Part shown: piece by piece, positions 17,184 through 26,762 of the stretch
Position numbering within the stretch: position 1 is the stretch's first letter
How the letters are laid out: each line of letters starts with the position of its first letter
The notes under the pieces: model-generated
Database searches by the model: none
Seen by the model: only the letters and a program-made list of their open reading frames with translations
Told to the model about the DNA's origin: nothing
Program-made: the position numbers and the translations under genes
Assembly (NCBI RefSeq): GCF_028682175.1
Contig: NZ_JANHKS010000011.1
Location: 62,001-126,000, forward strand
Source of the DNA: Pseudomonas putida
GTDB lineage: Bacteria > Pseudomonadota > Gammaproteobacteria > Pseudomonadales > Pseudomonadaceae
Length of the DNA: 64,000 nt
Reading direction: 5' to 3'

Positions 17184-19157
17184 ATGATTCCCGAACTCGG
17201 CCACCTGGCCATGATCCTGGCCCTGTGCTTTGCCATTGTGCAGGCCATCGTCCCGCTGTTTGGCGCCTGGCGTGGGGATCGCGCCTGGATGGGCCTGGCC
17301 CAGCCAGCCGCCTGGGGGCAGTTCGCCTTCCTGCTGTTCGCCTTTGGCTGCCTGACGTACTCATTCATGGTCGACGACTTTTCGGTGGCCTACATCGCCG
17401 AAAACTCCAACAGCGCCTTGCCCTGGTACTACAAATTCAGCGCCGTGTGGGGCGCCCACGAGGGCTCGCTGCTGCTCTGGGCGTTGATCCTCGGCGGCTG
17501 GACCTTCGCCGTGTCGGTGTTCTCTCGCCAGTTGCCGCAAGTGATGCTGGCGCGGGTGCTGGCGGTCATGGGCATGATCAGCGTGGGCTTCCTGCTGTTC
17601 CTGATCCTGACCTCCAACCCGTTCAGCCGCATCCTGCCGCAGGTGCCCCAGGACGGCCGCGATCTGAACCCGCTGCTCCAGGATCCGGGGCTGATCATTC
17701 ACCCACCGATGCTGTACATGGGCTACGTCGGGTTCTCCGTGGCCTTCGCCTTCGCCATCGCCGCGTTGCTCGGCGGGCGCCTGGACGCTGCCTGGGCCCG
17801 CTGGTCGCGGCCATGGACCATCGTGGCGTGGGGCTTTCTGGGCATCGGCATCACCCTGGGCTCGTGGTGGGCCTATTACGAGCTGGGCTGGGGCGGCTGG
17901 TGGTTCTGGGACCCGGTGGAAAACGCATCCTTCATGCCTTGGCTGGTGGGCACGGCGCTGATCCACTCGCTGGCCGTCACCGAGAAACGCGGCGTGTTCA
18001 AGAGCTGGACTGTGCTGCTCGCCATCGCGGCGTTCTCTCTGAGCCTGCTGGGGACCTTCCTCGTGCGCTCCGGCGTGCTGACGTCGGTTCACGCCTTCGC
18101 CTCGGACCCTGCTCGCGGCGTGTTCATCCTGGCGTTCCTGTTGCTGGTGGTGGGCGGTTCGTTGACGCTGTTCGCGATCCGCGCGCCGGTGGTCAAAAGC
18201 CATGTCGGTTTCGGCCTGTGGTCGCGGGAAACCCTGCTGCTGGGTAACAACCTGGTGCTGGTGGTGGCGGCCTCGATGATTCTGCTCGGCACCCTGTACC
18301 CATTGGTGCTCGATGCTTTGAGCGGGGCGAAGATGTCGGTCGGCCCACCATATTTCAACGCGATGTTCGTGCCCTTGATGGGCGTGCTCATGGCCGTGAT
18401 GGCCGTAGGTGTGCTGGTGCGCTGGAAAGACACCCCGGTCAAGTGGCTGATGAGCATGCTGGCGCCGGTGCTGGTCGGCAGCGCGGTGCTGGCGGTGATC
18501 GCCGGTTTCGCCATGGCGGATTTCCACTGGGCGGTGCTCGCCACCTGCCTGCTGGCGGCCTGGGTGTTGCTGGCCGGTGTACGCGACGTGCTGGACAAGA
18601 CCCGCCACAAGGGCCTGCTCAAGGGCATGCGCGCCCTGACGCGCAGCTATTGGGGCATGCAGGTGGCGCACCTGGGCATCGCAGTGGTGGCGCTGGGCGT
18701 GGTGTTGTCGAGCCAGAACAGCGCCGAGCGCGACCTGCGCCTGGCGCCAGGGGAGTCGGTCGAGTTGGGCGGCTACATGTTCGTCTTCGAAGGGGCCAAA
18801 CACGTTCAAGGCCCCAACTTCACCTCCGACAAAGGCACGATTCGCGTGCTCGAAGGCGGCAAGGAAGTGACGGTGCTGCACCCTGAAAAACGTCTGTACA
18901 CCGTGCAGCGCTCGATGATGACCGAAGCCGGCATTGACGCCGGCTTCACCCGTGACCTCTACGTTGCCCTGGGCGAGCCGCTGGATAACGGCGCCTGGGC
19001 GGTGCGGGTGCACGTCAAGCCGTTCGTGCGCTGGATCTGGTTCGGTGGGCTCATCACCGCACTGGGCGGCCTGCTGGCTGCGCTGGACAAGCGTTATCGA
19101 GTCAAGGTCAGGGCAAAAGTGCGGGATGCGTTGGGGCTGTCGGGAGCTGCGGTATGA
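17184..19157 (+). CDS. ccmF: Cytochrome c heme lyase subunit CcmF
   Basis: Large polytopic membrane protein that, with CcmH, attaches heme to apocytochrome c. 657 residues with about 15 helices; the WWD motif (WGGWWFWDPVENAS) and HPPMLYMGY histidine motif are seen. AGGGGTAA precedes the ATG. Overlaps ccmG by four bases. Confidence 0.97.
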   Translation: MIPELGHLAMILALCFAIVQAIVPLFGAWRGDRAWMGLAQPAAWGQFAFLLFAFGCLTYSFMVDDFSVAYIAENSNSALPWYYKFSAVWGAHEGSLLLWALILGGWTFAVSVFSRQLPQVMLARVLAVMGMISVGFLLFLILTSNPFSRILPQVPQDGRDLNPLLQDPGLIIHPPMLYMGYVGFSVAFAFAIAALLGGRLDAAWARWSRPWTIVAWGFLGIGITLGSWWAYYELGWGGWWFWDPVENASFMPWLVGTALIHSLAVTEKRGVFKSWTVLLAIAAFSLSLLGTFLVRSGVLTSVHAFASDPARGVFILAFLLLVVGGSLTLFAIRAPVVKSHVGFGLWSRETLLLGNNLVLVVAASMILLGTLYPLVLDALSGAKMSVGPPYFNAMFVPLMGVLMAVMAVGVLVRWKDTPVKWLMSMLAPVLVGSAVLAVIAGFAMADFHWAVLATCLLAAWVLLAGVRDVLDKTRHKGLLKGMRALTRSYWGMQVAHLGIAVVALGVVLSSQNSAERDLRLAPGESVELGGYMFVFEGAKHVQGPNFTSDKGTIRVLEGGKEVTVLHPEKRLYTVQRSMMTEAGIDAGFTRDLYVALGEPLDNGAWAVRVHVKPFVRWIWFGGLITALGGLLAALDKRYRVKVRAKVRDALGLSGAAV

Positions 19158-19690
19158 AGCGTTGGGTGTTGTTGATTCCTCTGGTGCTGTTCCTGGGTAT
19201 GGCGGCGTTTCTTTACCGCGGCCTGTACCTGGATCCTTCGGAACTGCCGTCGGCGCTGATCGACAAGCCGTTCCCCGAGTTTTCCCTGCCTTCGGTGCAG
19301 GACGGCAAACCGCTGACCCGCGCCAATCTCGTGGGCAAACCGGCGCTGGTCAACGTCTGGGGCACCTGGTGCATCGCCTGCCGCGTCGAGCACCCGGTGC
19401 TGACCCAACTGGCGCAGCGGGGTGTGGTGATCTACGGCGTCAACTACAAGGACGTCAACGCCGACGCCCTCAAGTGGCTCAAGGATTTTCATGACCCCTA
19501 CCAGCTCAACATCAACGACGAGGCCGGCAGCCTGGGCTTGAACCTTGGCGTGTATGGCGCGCCGGAGACCTTCCTGATCGACCGCAAGGGCATCATTCGC
19601 TACAAACATGTGGGCGTGATCGACGAGACGGTCTGGCGTGAAAAACTCGCTGGGCTGTATCAGGGGTTGGTTGACGAGGGCAAGCAATGA
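19154..19690 (+). CDS. ccmG: Thiol:disulfide interchange protein CcmG (DsbE)
   Basis: Membrane-anchored periplasmic thioredoxin that keeps apocytochrome cysteines reduced. 178 residues: N-terminal anchor (about 4-22) and thioredoxin fold with active site WCIAC (the middle residues differ from the WCPTC of E. coli). GAPETFLIDRKG is the conserved cis-proline region. Coupled to ccmF and ccmH by ATGA overlaps. Confidence 0.96.
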   Translation: MKRWVLLIPLVLFLGMAAFLYRGLYLDPSELPSALIDKPFPEFSLPSVQDGKPLTRANLVGKPALVNVWGTWCIACRVEHPVLTQLAQRGVVIYGVNYKDVNADALKWLKDFHDPYQLNINDEAGSLGLNLGVYGAPETFLIDRKGIIRYKHVGVIDETVWREKLAGLYQGLVDEGKQ

Positions 19691-20160
19691 GGCGCCTGTT
19701 GCAAGCCGCTGCGCTGCTGATGCTGGCCTTCGCCGGCGCTGCCCACGCCGCCATCGACGCCTACACCTTCAAGGACGACGCCGAGCGTGCCCGCTACACC
19801 GAGCTGACCCGCGAGTTGCGCTGCCCCAAATGCCAGAACCAGGACATCGCCGACTCCAACGCGCCGATTGCCGCTGACCTGCGCAAGGAGATCTACCGCA
19901 TGCTCGGCGAAGGCCAGAGCAACCAGCAGATCATCGACTTCATGGTCGACCGCTACGGCGAGTTCGTGCGCTACAAGCCTGAACTGAACGCCCACACCTG
20001 GCTGCTCTGGTTCGGCCCTGGCGGCCTGTTGCTGGGAGGCGTGGTGCTGATCGGGGTGATAGTTGCCCGTCGGCGCAAGCAGCATACCCCACAGACCGAT
20101 GTGCTTTCCGACGAGGAGCGTCAGCGCCTCGCCCACCTGCTGGATAACAAAAACGAATGA
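19687..20160 (+). CDS. ccmH: Cytochrome c maturation protein CcmH (CcmL)
   Basis: Periplasmic thiol-redox subunit of the heme ligase. 157 residues: signal peptide (cleavage near AHA-AIDAY), LRCPKCQ redox motif at about residues 39-45, and a C-terminal membrane helix ([21 protein letters not shown]) with a short cytoplasmic tail. This is the short form; the TPR part is the separate gene ccmI downstream. Confidence 0.95.
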   Translation: MRRLLQAAALLMLAFAGAAHAAIDAYTFKDDAERARYTELTRELRCPKCQNQDIADSNAPIAADLRKEIYRMLGEGQSNQQIIDFMVDRYGEFVRYKPELNAHTWLLWFGPGGLLLGGVVLIGVIVARRRKQHTPQTDVLSDEERQRLAHLLDNKNE

Positions 20161-21362
20161 TCGATTTCTGGCTAGCGGCCGGCCTGCTGTTGCTGGTGGC
20201 CCTGAGTTTTCTGCTGATCCCGGTGTTGCGCGGTCGTCGTGCGCAAAGCGAGGAGGATCGCACCGCCCTGAACGTCGCCCTGTACCAGGAGCGCCTGGCC
20301 GAGCTGCAAGCGCAGCAGGCAGAAGGCGTGCTCTCGGCAGAACAGATGGACAGCGGCCGTGCCGAGGCCGCCCGCGAGTTGCTGGCCGACACCGAAGGCG
20401 TCTCGCCAGACCGGGTCGGGCGCTTGGGCAAGCCGCTGCCGTTGCTGGCGGCCGTGCTGGTTCCGGTGCTGGGTCTGGGGCTCTATCTGCACTACGGTGC
20501 CAGTGACAAGGTCGAACTGACTCGCGAATTCGCCAAGCCGCCAGCTTCGTTGGCGCAGATGACCGATCGCCTGGAGCGGGCGGTCAAGGCCCAGCCCGAT
20601 TCTGCCGAAAGCATCTATTTCCTGGCTCGCACCTATATGGCCCAGGATCGCCCGGCCGATGCGGCGAAGATGTTCGAAGCCGCCGTTGCGCTGGCGGGGC
20701 GTCAGCCAGAGCTGCTGGGGCAGTGGGCGCAGTCGTTGTACTTCGCTGGCAACAAGGCCTGGATCCCGCAGATCCAGGGGCTGGCCGATGAAGCGCTGAA
20801 GGCCGACCCCAGAGAGCCTACCAGCCTGGGGCTGAAAGGGATCAATGCGTTCGAGAGCCAGCATTTCCAGGAGGCAGTGGATTACTGGCGTCGCCTGTTG
20901 GCCGTACTGCCGCCTGACGATCCTTCGCGCACTGCCCTCGAAGGTGGTATTGCCAAGGCCAGCGACCGCCTGGTGCAGAGCGGCGGCACGCTGAAAGACG
21001 CACCGCTGGTGGCGGCTGCCGGCGCGCATCTGAAGGTGAGGGTGACCCTCGCCGACGAGCTCAAGACCCAGGTGCAACCGGGCGACACGGTGTTTGTCTT
21101 TGCCCGCGCTGTGTCCGGTCCGCCCGCACCCTTGGCGGTCAAACGGGTGACCGTGGCGGATCTGCCGGTGGAAGTCGAGCTGACAGATGCTGATGCGATG
21201 ATGCCGCAGCTGAAACTGTCGAACTTTCCGGAAGTCCAATTGGTGGCCCGGGTATCCCGTGCTGGCCAGCCGACTTCCGGTGAGTGGATCGGCCGCAGTC
21301 AACCGCTGCCCAGCAACGTGACGGCCCGCCAGGCCCTGACCATCGACAGCCCCGATCAATGA
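20157..21362 (+). CDS. ccmI: Cytochrome c maturation protein CcmI (TPR protein)
   Basis: Holds the apocytochrome C-terminus for ligation. 401 residues: N-terminal helix (residues 3-20), a cytoplasmic coiled loop, second helix (about 85-105), then TPR units (around 140-240, for example [28 protein letters not shown]) reported here in two pieces, and a C-terminal beta domain. Four-base overlap with ccmH closes the operon. Confidence 0.93.
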   Translation: MIDFWLAAGLLLLVALSFLLIPVLRGRRAQSEEDRTALNVALYQERLAELQAQQAEGVLSAEQMDSGRAEAARELLADTEGVSPDRVGRLGKPLPLLAAVLVPVLGLGLYLHYGASDKVELTREFAKPPASLAQMTDRLERAVKAQPDSAESIYFLARTYMAQDRPADAAKMFEAAVALAGRQPELLGQWAQSLYFAGNKAWIPQIQGLADEALKADPREPTSLGLKGINAFESQHFQEAVDYWRRLLAVLPPDDPSRTALEGGIAKASDRLVQSGGTLKDAPLVAAAGAHLKVRVTLADELKTQVQPGDTVFVFARAVSGPPAPLAVKRVTVADLPVEVELTDADAMMPQLKLSNFPEVQLVARVSRAGQPTSGEWIGRSQPLPSNVTARQALTIDSPDQ

Positions 21363-21400
21363 TTCTGGTCGTGCGGCCCTGACACAAAAGAGATGCCTTT

Positions 21401-21814
21401 ATGTATCGCGTCGCACGATTTGCCTTGCTGAGTGTGGTGGTGGCGCTGAGCGCCGCCTGTGCGGTCCAGCGCCCAGGTCCGCAGAGTTCGGAACCGATTC
21501 CCACGATTCCCGGGCCATCGCCCACCCCGCAGCCGGGAACGCCGCGCACCACGCCGCAGACCCCGCCCACGATGCCGATCCCGTCGGGCCCGAAAACCAG
21601 CGCCAACTTCGCCCCGCCGCCGGGTGGCCACAGCCACTGGGACGCCAGACTGGGCGTGCACGTGCTGGATAACGTCCCCAACACCTTCTACCGCCAGCGC
21701 ACCTACTACCGCTGGAACAACGGCTGGACCTGGGCCACCTCGCCAGCCGGGCCGTGGCAGGAAACCGATTCGAGCGGCGTACCGGCCGGGCTGAGCCGCC
21801 AGTTCGGGAATTGA
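21401..21814 (+). CDS. Small proline-rich lipoprotein, function unknown
   Basis: A 137-residue predicted lipoprotein: signal with lipobox LSAAC (Cys20), a Pro/Thr-rich linker (about 25-70), and a C-terminal part rich in aromatic residues (YRQRTYYRWNNGW, WATSPAGPWQ) that looks like a small surface-exposed beta unit. It follows ccmI by 38 bases in the same direction and could be co-transcribed. No function is implied by neighbours. Confidence 0.75.
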   Translation: MYRVARFALLSVVVALSAACAVQRPGPQSSEPIPTIPGPSPTPQPGTPRTTPQTPPTMPIPSGPKTSANFAPPPGGHSHWDARLGVHVLDNVPNTFYRQRTYYRWNNGWTWATSPAGPWQETDSSGVPAGLSRQFGN

Positions 21815-21854
21815 TTGTCGTAGCCTGACCGATTGGCGTGCTGCGCCACGATCC

Positions 21855-21942
21855 TGTAGGAGTGAGCTTGCTCGCGATAGCGTCTGTTCATCAACATCGC
21901 GTCGTCTGGCTAACAGCAATCGCGAGCAAGCTCACTCCTACA
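21855..21942. repeat. REPIN, GTAGGAGTGAGCTTGCTCGC type
   Basis: Inverted arms TGTAGGAGTGAGCTTGCTCG and its complement with about 40 bases between. Same type at 31976-32064. Confidence 0.9.
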
Positions 21943-21967
21943 GGGGCGGGGTGAGGCGGGGCTAAAT

Positions 21968-21999
21968 AAAAAACGGCGACCTCGATGGGTCGCCGTTTT
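21968..21999. terminator. Bidirectional intrinsic terminator
   Basis: Stem ACGGCGACC / GGTCGCCGT around a short loop, with an A run before and a T run after. It lies between the lipoprotein gene (+) and the sulfate-binding gene (-) and can stop transcripts from both sides. Confidence 0.88.
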
Positions 22000-22016
22000 C
22001 ATTTCATCCCAACCCC

Positions 22017-23015
22017 TTACTTGGCGGGGTAGATCTGGTCAAACACTCCGCCATCGACGAAGTGCGTCTTCTGCACGGTGCGCCAGTCGCCGAAGGTCTT
22101 CTCCACTGACAGGAAGTCGACTTTCGGGAAGCGGTCGGTGTACTTGGCCAGGACTGCCGGGTCCCGTGGGCGCAGGTAGTTGGCGGCGGCGATTTCCTGG
22201 CCCTGGGCCGACCACAGGTATTTCAGGTATTCCTCGGCGGCGGCGCGGGTGCCTTTCTTGTCCACCACCTTGTCGACCACGCTCACCGGCGGCTCGGCCT
22301 CGGCAGAGACGCTTGGGTAGACCACTTCGAACTGATCGCGGCCAAACTCGCGGGCGATCATCTCGGCTTCGTTTTCGAAGGTCACCAGCACGTCGCCGAT
22401 CTGGTTGGTCATGAAGGTGGTGGTAGCACCGCGACCGCCCGTGTCCAGTACTGGCACGTGGCTGAACAACTCGCCGACGAATTTCTTCGCCGCTGCTTCA
22501 TCGCCGCCATTCTTCAGGGTGTAGCCCCACGCCGACAGGTAGGTGTAGCGGCCGTTGCCCGAGGTTTTCGGGTTCGGCACCACGACTTCGACGCCATCCT
22601 TGACCAGGTCCGGCCAGTCTTTCAAATGCTTGGGGTTGCCCTTGCGCACGATGAACACAGTGGCGGAAGTGAACGGCGCGCTGTGGTTGGGCAGGCGCTC
22701 GACCCAGTTTTTCGGGACCAGTTCGCCATTGTCGGCCAGGGCGTTGATGTCGGTTGCCATGTTCATGGTGATGACGTCCGCCTGCAGCCCGTCGATCACG
22801 GCGCGGGCCTGTTTGCTCGAACCGCCGAATGACATCTTAAGGGTGACGTCTTCCTTGTGCTCGTCCTGCCAGTGCTTCTGGAAAGCAGCGTTGTAGTCTT
22901 TGTAGAAGTCGCGCATCACGTCGTAGGAGACGTTGAGCAGCTCAGGGGCGGCGTGGGCGGCGCTGGCGAAGGCCATGGCGCAGGTCAGCATCGAGGCGGC
23001 GAAGATTTTTTTCAC
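22017..23015 (-). CDS. sbp: Sulfate-binding periplasmic protein
   Basis: Substrate-binding protein for the sulfate/thiosulfate ABC importer. 332 residues: signal peptide (MKKIFAASMLTCAMAFASAAHA), then LLNVSYDVMRDFYKDYN at the mature start and the family motifs VIDGLQADVITMNMATDI and PKTSGNGRYTYL. No transporter subunits sit next to it; the permease and ATPase must be elsewhere. Expected to be sulfur-regulated, although I do not claim a CysB site here. Confidence 0.92.
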   Translation of the reverse strand: MKKIFAASMLTCAMAFASAAHAAPELLNVSYDVMRDFYKDYNAAFQKHWQDEHKEDVTLKMSFGGSSKQARAVIDGLQADVITMNMATDINALADNGELVPKNWVERLPNHSAPFTSATVFIVRKGNPKHLKDWPDLVKDGVEVVVPNPKTSGNGRYTYLSAWGYTLKNGGDEAAAKKFVGELFSHVPVLDTGGRGATTTFMTNQIGDVLVTFENEAEMIAREFGRDQFEVVYPSVSAEAEPPVSVVDKVVDKKGTRAAAEEYLKYLWSAQGQEIAAANYLRPRDPAVLAKYTDRFPKVDFLSVEKTFGDWRTVQKTHFVDGGVFDQIYPAK

Positions 23016-23133
23016 TGCGAATTCCTTTGTCGTGTCGCGATTATTCTTATGAAAAAAGGGATGGCTAATGGCCGCGACTATAACGAAAACGGTTAGCGTC
23101 TTATAGATTAAAAACTTCTGTACTTATGACCGT

Positions 23134-24018
23134 TTAAAAACGCAGCGGGCGATCCTGCACAGACTGTCGAAACAGACGGCCACCTGCCTGCACCAGCCAG
23201 CAGGAGAGGATGAACGGCGCGGTCAACGTCGCCAGGCCCAGACTGGAAAAACCCGGTTGGAGCAGGATCGCCAGTGCGACGGCGATGGCTGGCAGCCAGG
23301 GCTTGTGGCGTATATGGCTGAACGCCAGAGCCGCCAGCGCCGGGTTGTAACCGGCAAGCCCCAGCAAGGCCAGATTGGTTTCCTGCTGCCAGAGGGCGAA
23401 GGCCACTCCGCTGACGCAGCCGAAGGCCGCCCACAATGCAGCGTTGCGGCTGGACAGCAGCAAGCCGATGCCGATCAGCACGCCTGCCAGCGGATGGTCC
23501 AGCAGAAACACCTGGCCCAGGCCCACCGGAAGCGCCTGGAGCAGACCGGTATCGACCATCGGGGCGGCGGGCATCGGCTCGGCAAAGGTCAGCAGTACCC
23601 AGCTGAACAGCACGAACGGCGCGGTGTAGGCCTTCAGGCAAGACGCCCTGGGCGTGCGTTGCAGCCAGGCGTGCATCAGCATCGCGCTCAGCCCGCCACA
23701 GGCGATGACCAGCAGGGGCAGCATCGGCGACCATTCGAACCGATAGCAGATCAGCAAGCCCAGCAGCACGCCGTTATAGCTGTACACCCCGGACTGCCGC
23801 TCGGCCTTGGGGTAACCGCGACGCTGCGCGGTCAGCAGGCCCGACACGGCACCGAGCAGCGCGCCGCCAAGGGAGGAGGGCGCACTGATGAGAATCGCCA
23901 GCAGGCACATCAAGCCACACAGGGGACTGCGTTGCAGAAGCACCTGGCTGAAGCCATTGAGCAGCGCTTCGGCCCAGTCGGGACAGTGGGAGGCGGGGGC
24001 AGATCGAAGGGTTTGCAT
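23134..24018 (-). CDS. Urea transporter (UT family)
   Basis: Inner-membrane urea channel. About 294 residues with ten or so hydrophobic segments in two pseudo-repeats; YSYNGVLLGLLI and LDHPLAGVLIGIGLLLSSR match the twin signature loops of the family. The ATG at 24018 is preferred; a TTG at 24030 would add four residues. No clear Shine-Dalgarno is seen. A TGTATACA palindrome 26 bases upstream of the start is shared with purine-catabolic promoters, suggesting co-regulation with urea-producing allantoate breakdown. Confidence 0.9.
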   Translation of the reverse strand: MQTLRSAPASHCPDWAEALLNGFSQVLLQRSPLCGLMCLLAILISAPSSLGGALLGAVSGLLTAQRRGYPKAERQSGVYSYNGVLLGLLICYRFEWSPMLPLLVIACGGLSAMLMHAWLQRTPRASCLKAYTAPFVLFSWVLLTFAEPMPAAPMVDTGLLQALPVGLGQVFLLDHPLAGVLIGIGLLLSSRNAALWAAFGCVSGVAFALWQQETNLALLGLAGYNPALAALAFSHIRHKPWLPAIAVALAILLQPGFSSLGLATLTAPFILSCWLVQAGGRLFRQSVQDRPLRF

Positions 24019-24041
24019 GTATGTATTCAATATTATTTTTT

Positions 24042-24055
24042 ATTGTATACATAAT
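24042..24055. promoter_or_regulatory. TTGTATACAA-type operator before the urea transporter
   Basis: ATTGTATACATAAT with a perfect TGTATACA core at 24044-24051. It lies in an AT-rich promoter stretch just upstream of the start codon, where bound protein would block transcription. Confidence 0.6.
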
Positions 24056-24079
24056 GGCTGAAGGGCAAACCTCTATCAA

Positions 24080-24165
24080 GTAGGAGCGCGCTTGCCCGCG
24101 ATTGCGCCGTATCAAATGACGCATGAGCAACGGAAAATCCCGATCGCGGGCAAGCGCGCTCCTAC
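24080..24165. repeat. REPIN, GTAGGAGCGCGCTTGCCCGC type
   Basis: Inverted arms of the type also present at 11824-11910; located between the divergently placed urea-transporter promoter and the 3' end of the chemoreceptor gene. Confidence 0.9.
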
Positions 24166-24185
24166 AAAGGCTGTTTGCACCAGAT

Positions 24186-25817
24186 CTACACCCTGAACTG
24201 CCGCAACAACCCGTTCAACTGCTCACTCAAGCCCTTGAGCTGCGCACTGGCGGCGCTGGACTGCTCGGCGGCGATGGCGGTGCCCTGGGACAACTGCGCG
24301 GCCTGGGTCACGTTCTGGTTGATGTCTTCGACTACGTGGGATTGCTGCAACGTCGCGCTGGCAATCGAGGCGTTGAGGCCATTGAGGTTTTGCAGGGCCT
24401 GGCTGATGGAGGTCAGGCTCTGGCCGGCCAGGTGCGCCTGTTCGATGGTCAGTTGCGAGGAGCGGCTGCTGTCGCTGATGACTTTCACGGCGGCATCGGA
24501 ATGGCTTTGCAGGCGTTCGATCATCGCCTGGATTTCCGCCGTGGATTTCTGCGTGCGTTGCGCCAGCAGGCGCACTTCGTCGGCCACCACCGCAAAGCCG
24601 CGGCCCTGATCGCCTGCGCGCGCCGCTTCGATGGCAGCGTTCAGGGCCAGCAGGTTGGTCTGTTCGGCGATGGAGCTGATGACTTCCAGCACCCCGCCAA
24701 TCTGGGTGCTTTCACTGGCCAGGGTGCGGATCACGTCCACCGCCTGGCTGATGGTGCCGGACAGGTGATCGATCTGCTTGAGGCTGCTGTCGATGTTCGC
24801 CTGACCCTGCTGCGCCTGGGACTGGGCACTGCGCATCTCGCTGGCGGCATGCTCCGCGTTCTTGGCGACATCCTGCACGCCATAGGTCACTTCGTTGATG
24901 GCGGTCGCGACCTGTTCCATCTGCAGCGATTGCTGCTGGCTGCGTTCCTGAGCCTGCACCGCGTTGTTGCCCAGTTCGCTCGACGCCTGGCCCAGGCCCA
25001 CTGCCGACAGTTGCAATTGGCTGACCACCCCGCGCAGTTTGGCGGTGAATGCATTGAAATGCCCGGCCAGTTGGGTGATCTCGTCCTTGCCCTGGGTTTC
25101 AAGGCTGCGGGTCAGGTCGCTTTCGCCACTGGCGATGCTGGCCATGGCCTCGACGGTGGCGTTCAACGGCCCGGCAATGCTGCGTGCGATGAGGGTCAAC
25201 AGCAGCGCCATTACCAGAATGATCCCGGCGCTGATCGACAGGGCCTTGATGACCTGCTGCTGGAACTCGGCCTGCACGTCATCGACATACACGCCAGAGC
25301 CGATGATCCAGCCCCACGGGGTGAACAGCGAGATGTAGGAAGTCTTCTGCACCGGCTCGCTGGCGCCCGGCTTGGGCCAGCGATAGGTGACCATCCCGGC
25401 GCCCTTGGCCTTGGCCAGGGTGACCATTTCGTTGAAGACCTGGAAACCGTCCGGATCCTTCACCCCGGACAGATCCTGTCCCACCAGCTTGGGGTGGGCC
25501 GGGTGCATGATCATCACAGGCCGCAGATCATTGATCCAGAAGTAGTCGGTCTGGTTGTAGCGCAGGCCGCGAATGGCATCCATGGCCTGCTGCTGGGCCT
25601 GTTCGCGGGTCAGCTTGCCGCTGTTTTCAAGGCCCTGGTAATACTCCAGAAGGCCGCTGGCGGTCTGCACCACGTGCATGGTTTTCTGCGCCTTGGCGTC
25701 GTACAGATCGTCGTGGATCTGCTTGAGCATGGCCACGGCCAGGGTGAACAGCATCAGCACGGCGACGATTAGAATCAGCCACAGGCGCCGGCTGATCGAC
25801 AGGTTACGCATATTCAT
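24186..25817 (-). CDS. Methyl-accepting chemotaxis protein with Cache sensor
   Basis: Transmembrane chemoreceptor, 543 residues from the ATG at 25817 (GGAG ribosome site 8 bases before; a GTG three codons upstream is less likely). First helix about 12-30, periplasmic single Cache domain ([16 protein letters not shown], then [14 protein letters not shown]), second helix about 190-210, HAMP, and a signalling domain with the hairpin tip [18 protein letters not shown]. It lacks the C-terminal pentapeptide that binds CheR. The ligand cannot be read from sequence; small organic acids are common for this sensor class. Confidence 0.93.
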   Translation of the reverse strand: MNMRNLSISRRLWLILIVAVLMLFTLAVAMLKQIHDDLYDAKAQKTMHVVQTASGLLEYYQGLENSGKLTREQAQQQAMDAIRGLRYNQTDYFWINDLRPVMIMHPAHPKLVGQDLSGVKDPDGFQVFNEMVTLAKAKGAGMVTYRWPKPGASEPVQKTSYISLFTPWGWIIGSGVYVDDVQAEFQQQVIKALSISAGIILVMALLLTLIARSIAGPLNATVEAMASIASGESDLTRSLETQGKDEITQLAGHFNAFTAKLRGVVSQLQLSAVGLGQASSELGNNAVQAQERSQQQSLQMEQVATAINEVTYGVQDVAKNAEHAASEMRSAQSQAQQGQANIDSSLKQIDHLSGTISQAVDVIRTLASESTQIGGVLEVISSIAEQTNLLALNAAIEAARAGDQGRGFAVVADEVRLLAQRTQKSTAEIQAMIERLQSHSDAAVKVISDSSRSSQLTIEQAHLAGQSLTSISQALQNLNGLNASIASATLQQSHVVEDINQNVTQAAQLSQGTAIAAEQSSAASAQLKGLSEQLNGLLRQFRV

Positions 25818-25969
25818 GATCGTCACTCCGTTTCATTGTTCTTGTTATTGCGCCAAGCCTCGTCAGGCACCATGGCGAATGGCAGACAGCGGGCTCGTCT
25901 TCAAGCATCTCGGCCCGTGCCGGACAAACCTGAGAGCGGCATGCGGATTTGTACAGCCAGTCATCGAAT

Positions 25970-25985
25970 ATGGCCAATTGGCCAT
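25970..25985. promoter_or_regulatory. 16-bp perfect palindrome upstream of the RsmX-like RNA
   Basis: ATGGCCAATTGGCCAT, a perfect inverted repeat with no spacer, 36 bases before the GacA-box-like element and about 150 bases before the chemoreceptor... gap centre. It could be an operator for the sRNA gene or for the divergent chemoreceptor gene. Confidence 0.45.
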
Positions 25986-26021
25986 TAGTCCAACAAAACA
26001 GTGGCGTCAGAATGCCATCGA

Positions 26022-26039
26022 TATAGCCAAAGGCTTACA
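26022..26039 (+). promoter_or_regulatory. GacA-box-like upstream activating element
   Basis: TATAGCCAAAGGCTTACA. The right half CTTACA is an exact match to the known GacA consensus TGTAAG-N6-CTTACA; the left half is weak, as I recall for rsmX genes. Its centre lies about 55 bases before the presumed RNA start. Confidence 0.6.
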
Positions 26040-26084
26040 CGAAATGGAGATTTTGGCTCTGGATGGGATCCAGTTATCACAGTA

Positions 26085-26210
26085 AATTGGATCCCATCAA
26101 CCGCAACGAAGGAACGCTGCGGGATCAGGGACGATCGACCGTTCGCCAGGAATGGCTGCCGACATGGATTTTGGACGGTCTTGCACAAACCCGCTTCGGC
26201 GGGTTTTTTT
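26085..26210 (+). ncRNA. rsmX: RsmX-type small RNA (sequesters RsmA/RsmE)
   Basis: A free-standing transcription unit of about 125 bases with no ORF. It holds seven GGA motifs (26089, 26111, 26122, 26129, 26149, 26166, 26173), several in hairpin-loop contexts such as AAGGAAC and CAGGGAC, and ends in a strong terminator at 26188-26210. These are the hallmarks of the RsmX/Y/Z decoys that bind CsrA-family proteins. A GacA-box-like element and an 11-bp inverted repeat (26062-26072 / 26088-26098) precede or span the start. The 5' end is estimated; the X rather than Y or Z label is by length and promoter look. Confidence 0.72.
26188..26210 (+). terminator. Intrinsic terminator of the RsmX-like RNA
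   Basis: AACCCGC-TTC-GGCGGGTT stem followed by seven T. There is no + strand coding gene upstream, so it must end a non-coding transcript. Confidence 0.9.
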
Positions 26211-26348
26211 ATGCCTGAAAGGCTGCCCTTACAACCGTTTCAATCAAATCTCGTCACTGAATGGAATTTCCAGCGCGCGCGCCGTTCACAGTACCGACAG
26301 CAGCCGGAGTCCAGGACAGGACCAGCCGGACAGGTGACGGGAAGAATT

Positions 26349-26759
26349 ATGGTGGGTGCAGCGCAAATGGCAGCAAACGAGCAGGAAAAACGCCTCATCC
26401 TGGTGGTTGAAGATGAGTCGATCATCCGTGATTTCGTGTGCGAGATTCTGGGCGACGAGGGTTTCTCGACCCATGCCCTGGAGAACGCCGACGACGCGGT
26501 GAGGTTTCTCGATGAGCACGCCGACCGCGTGTCGCTGCTGCTGACCGACATTCTCATGCCGGGCACGTTGAATGGAGCCGATCTGGCCAACCTGTCGGGT
26601 AACAAGTGGCCGCAGATTCCCATCCTGATCATGTCTGGCCACGAAACGCCGGAAAGCTCCGGCGTGCAGCATCAGGTGACCTTTATCCGCAAGCCGTGGA
26701 GCTTCGGGCAACTGCTCGATGGCGTCGACAAGGCCCTGCAATCGGGCAAGGCGCCATAA
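26349..26759 (+). CDS. Single-domain response regulator
   Basis: 136-residue CheY-like receiver without output domain. Acidic pair in VVEDES, phospho-acceptor Asp in LLLTDILMPG, a Ser in IMSGHE replacing the usual Thr, and Lys in IRKPW. The KPW ending and SGH motif are seen in receivers that pair with hybrid kinases. No kinase is adjacent. The ATG at 26349 has GGGAAG upstream; an ATG six codons later is also possible. Confidence 0.87.
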   Translation: MVGAAQMAANEQEKRLILVVEDESIIRDFVCEILGDEGFSTHALENADDAVRFLDEHADRVSLLLTDILMPGTLNGADLANLSGNKWPQIPILIMSGHETPESSGVQHQVTFIRKPWSFGQLLDGVDKALQSGKAP

Positions 26760-26762
26760 GCC

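Noticed and set aside
26001-26348. Upstream extension of the response-regulator reading frame through the RsmX region
   Set aside because: The frame is open but crosses a strong terminator and the GGA-rich RNA; the receiver domain starts after the ATG at 26349, which has its own ribosome site.
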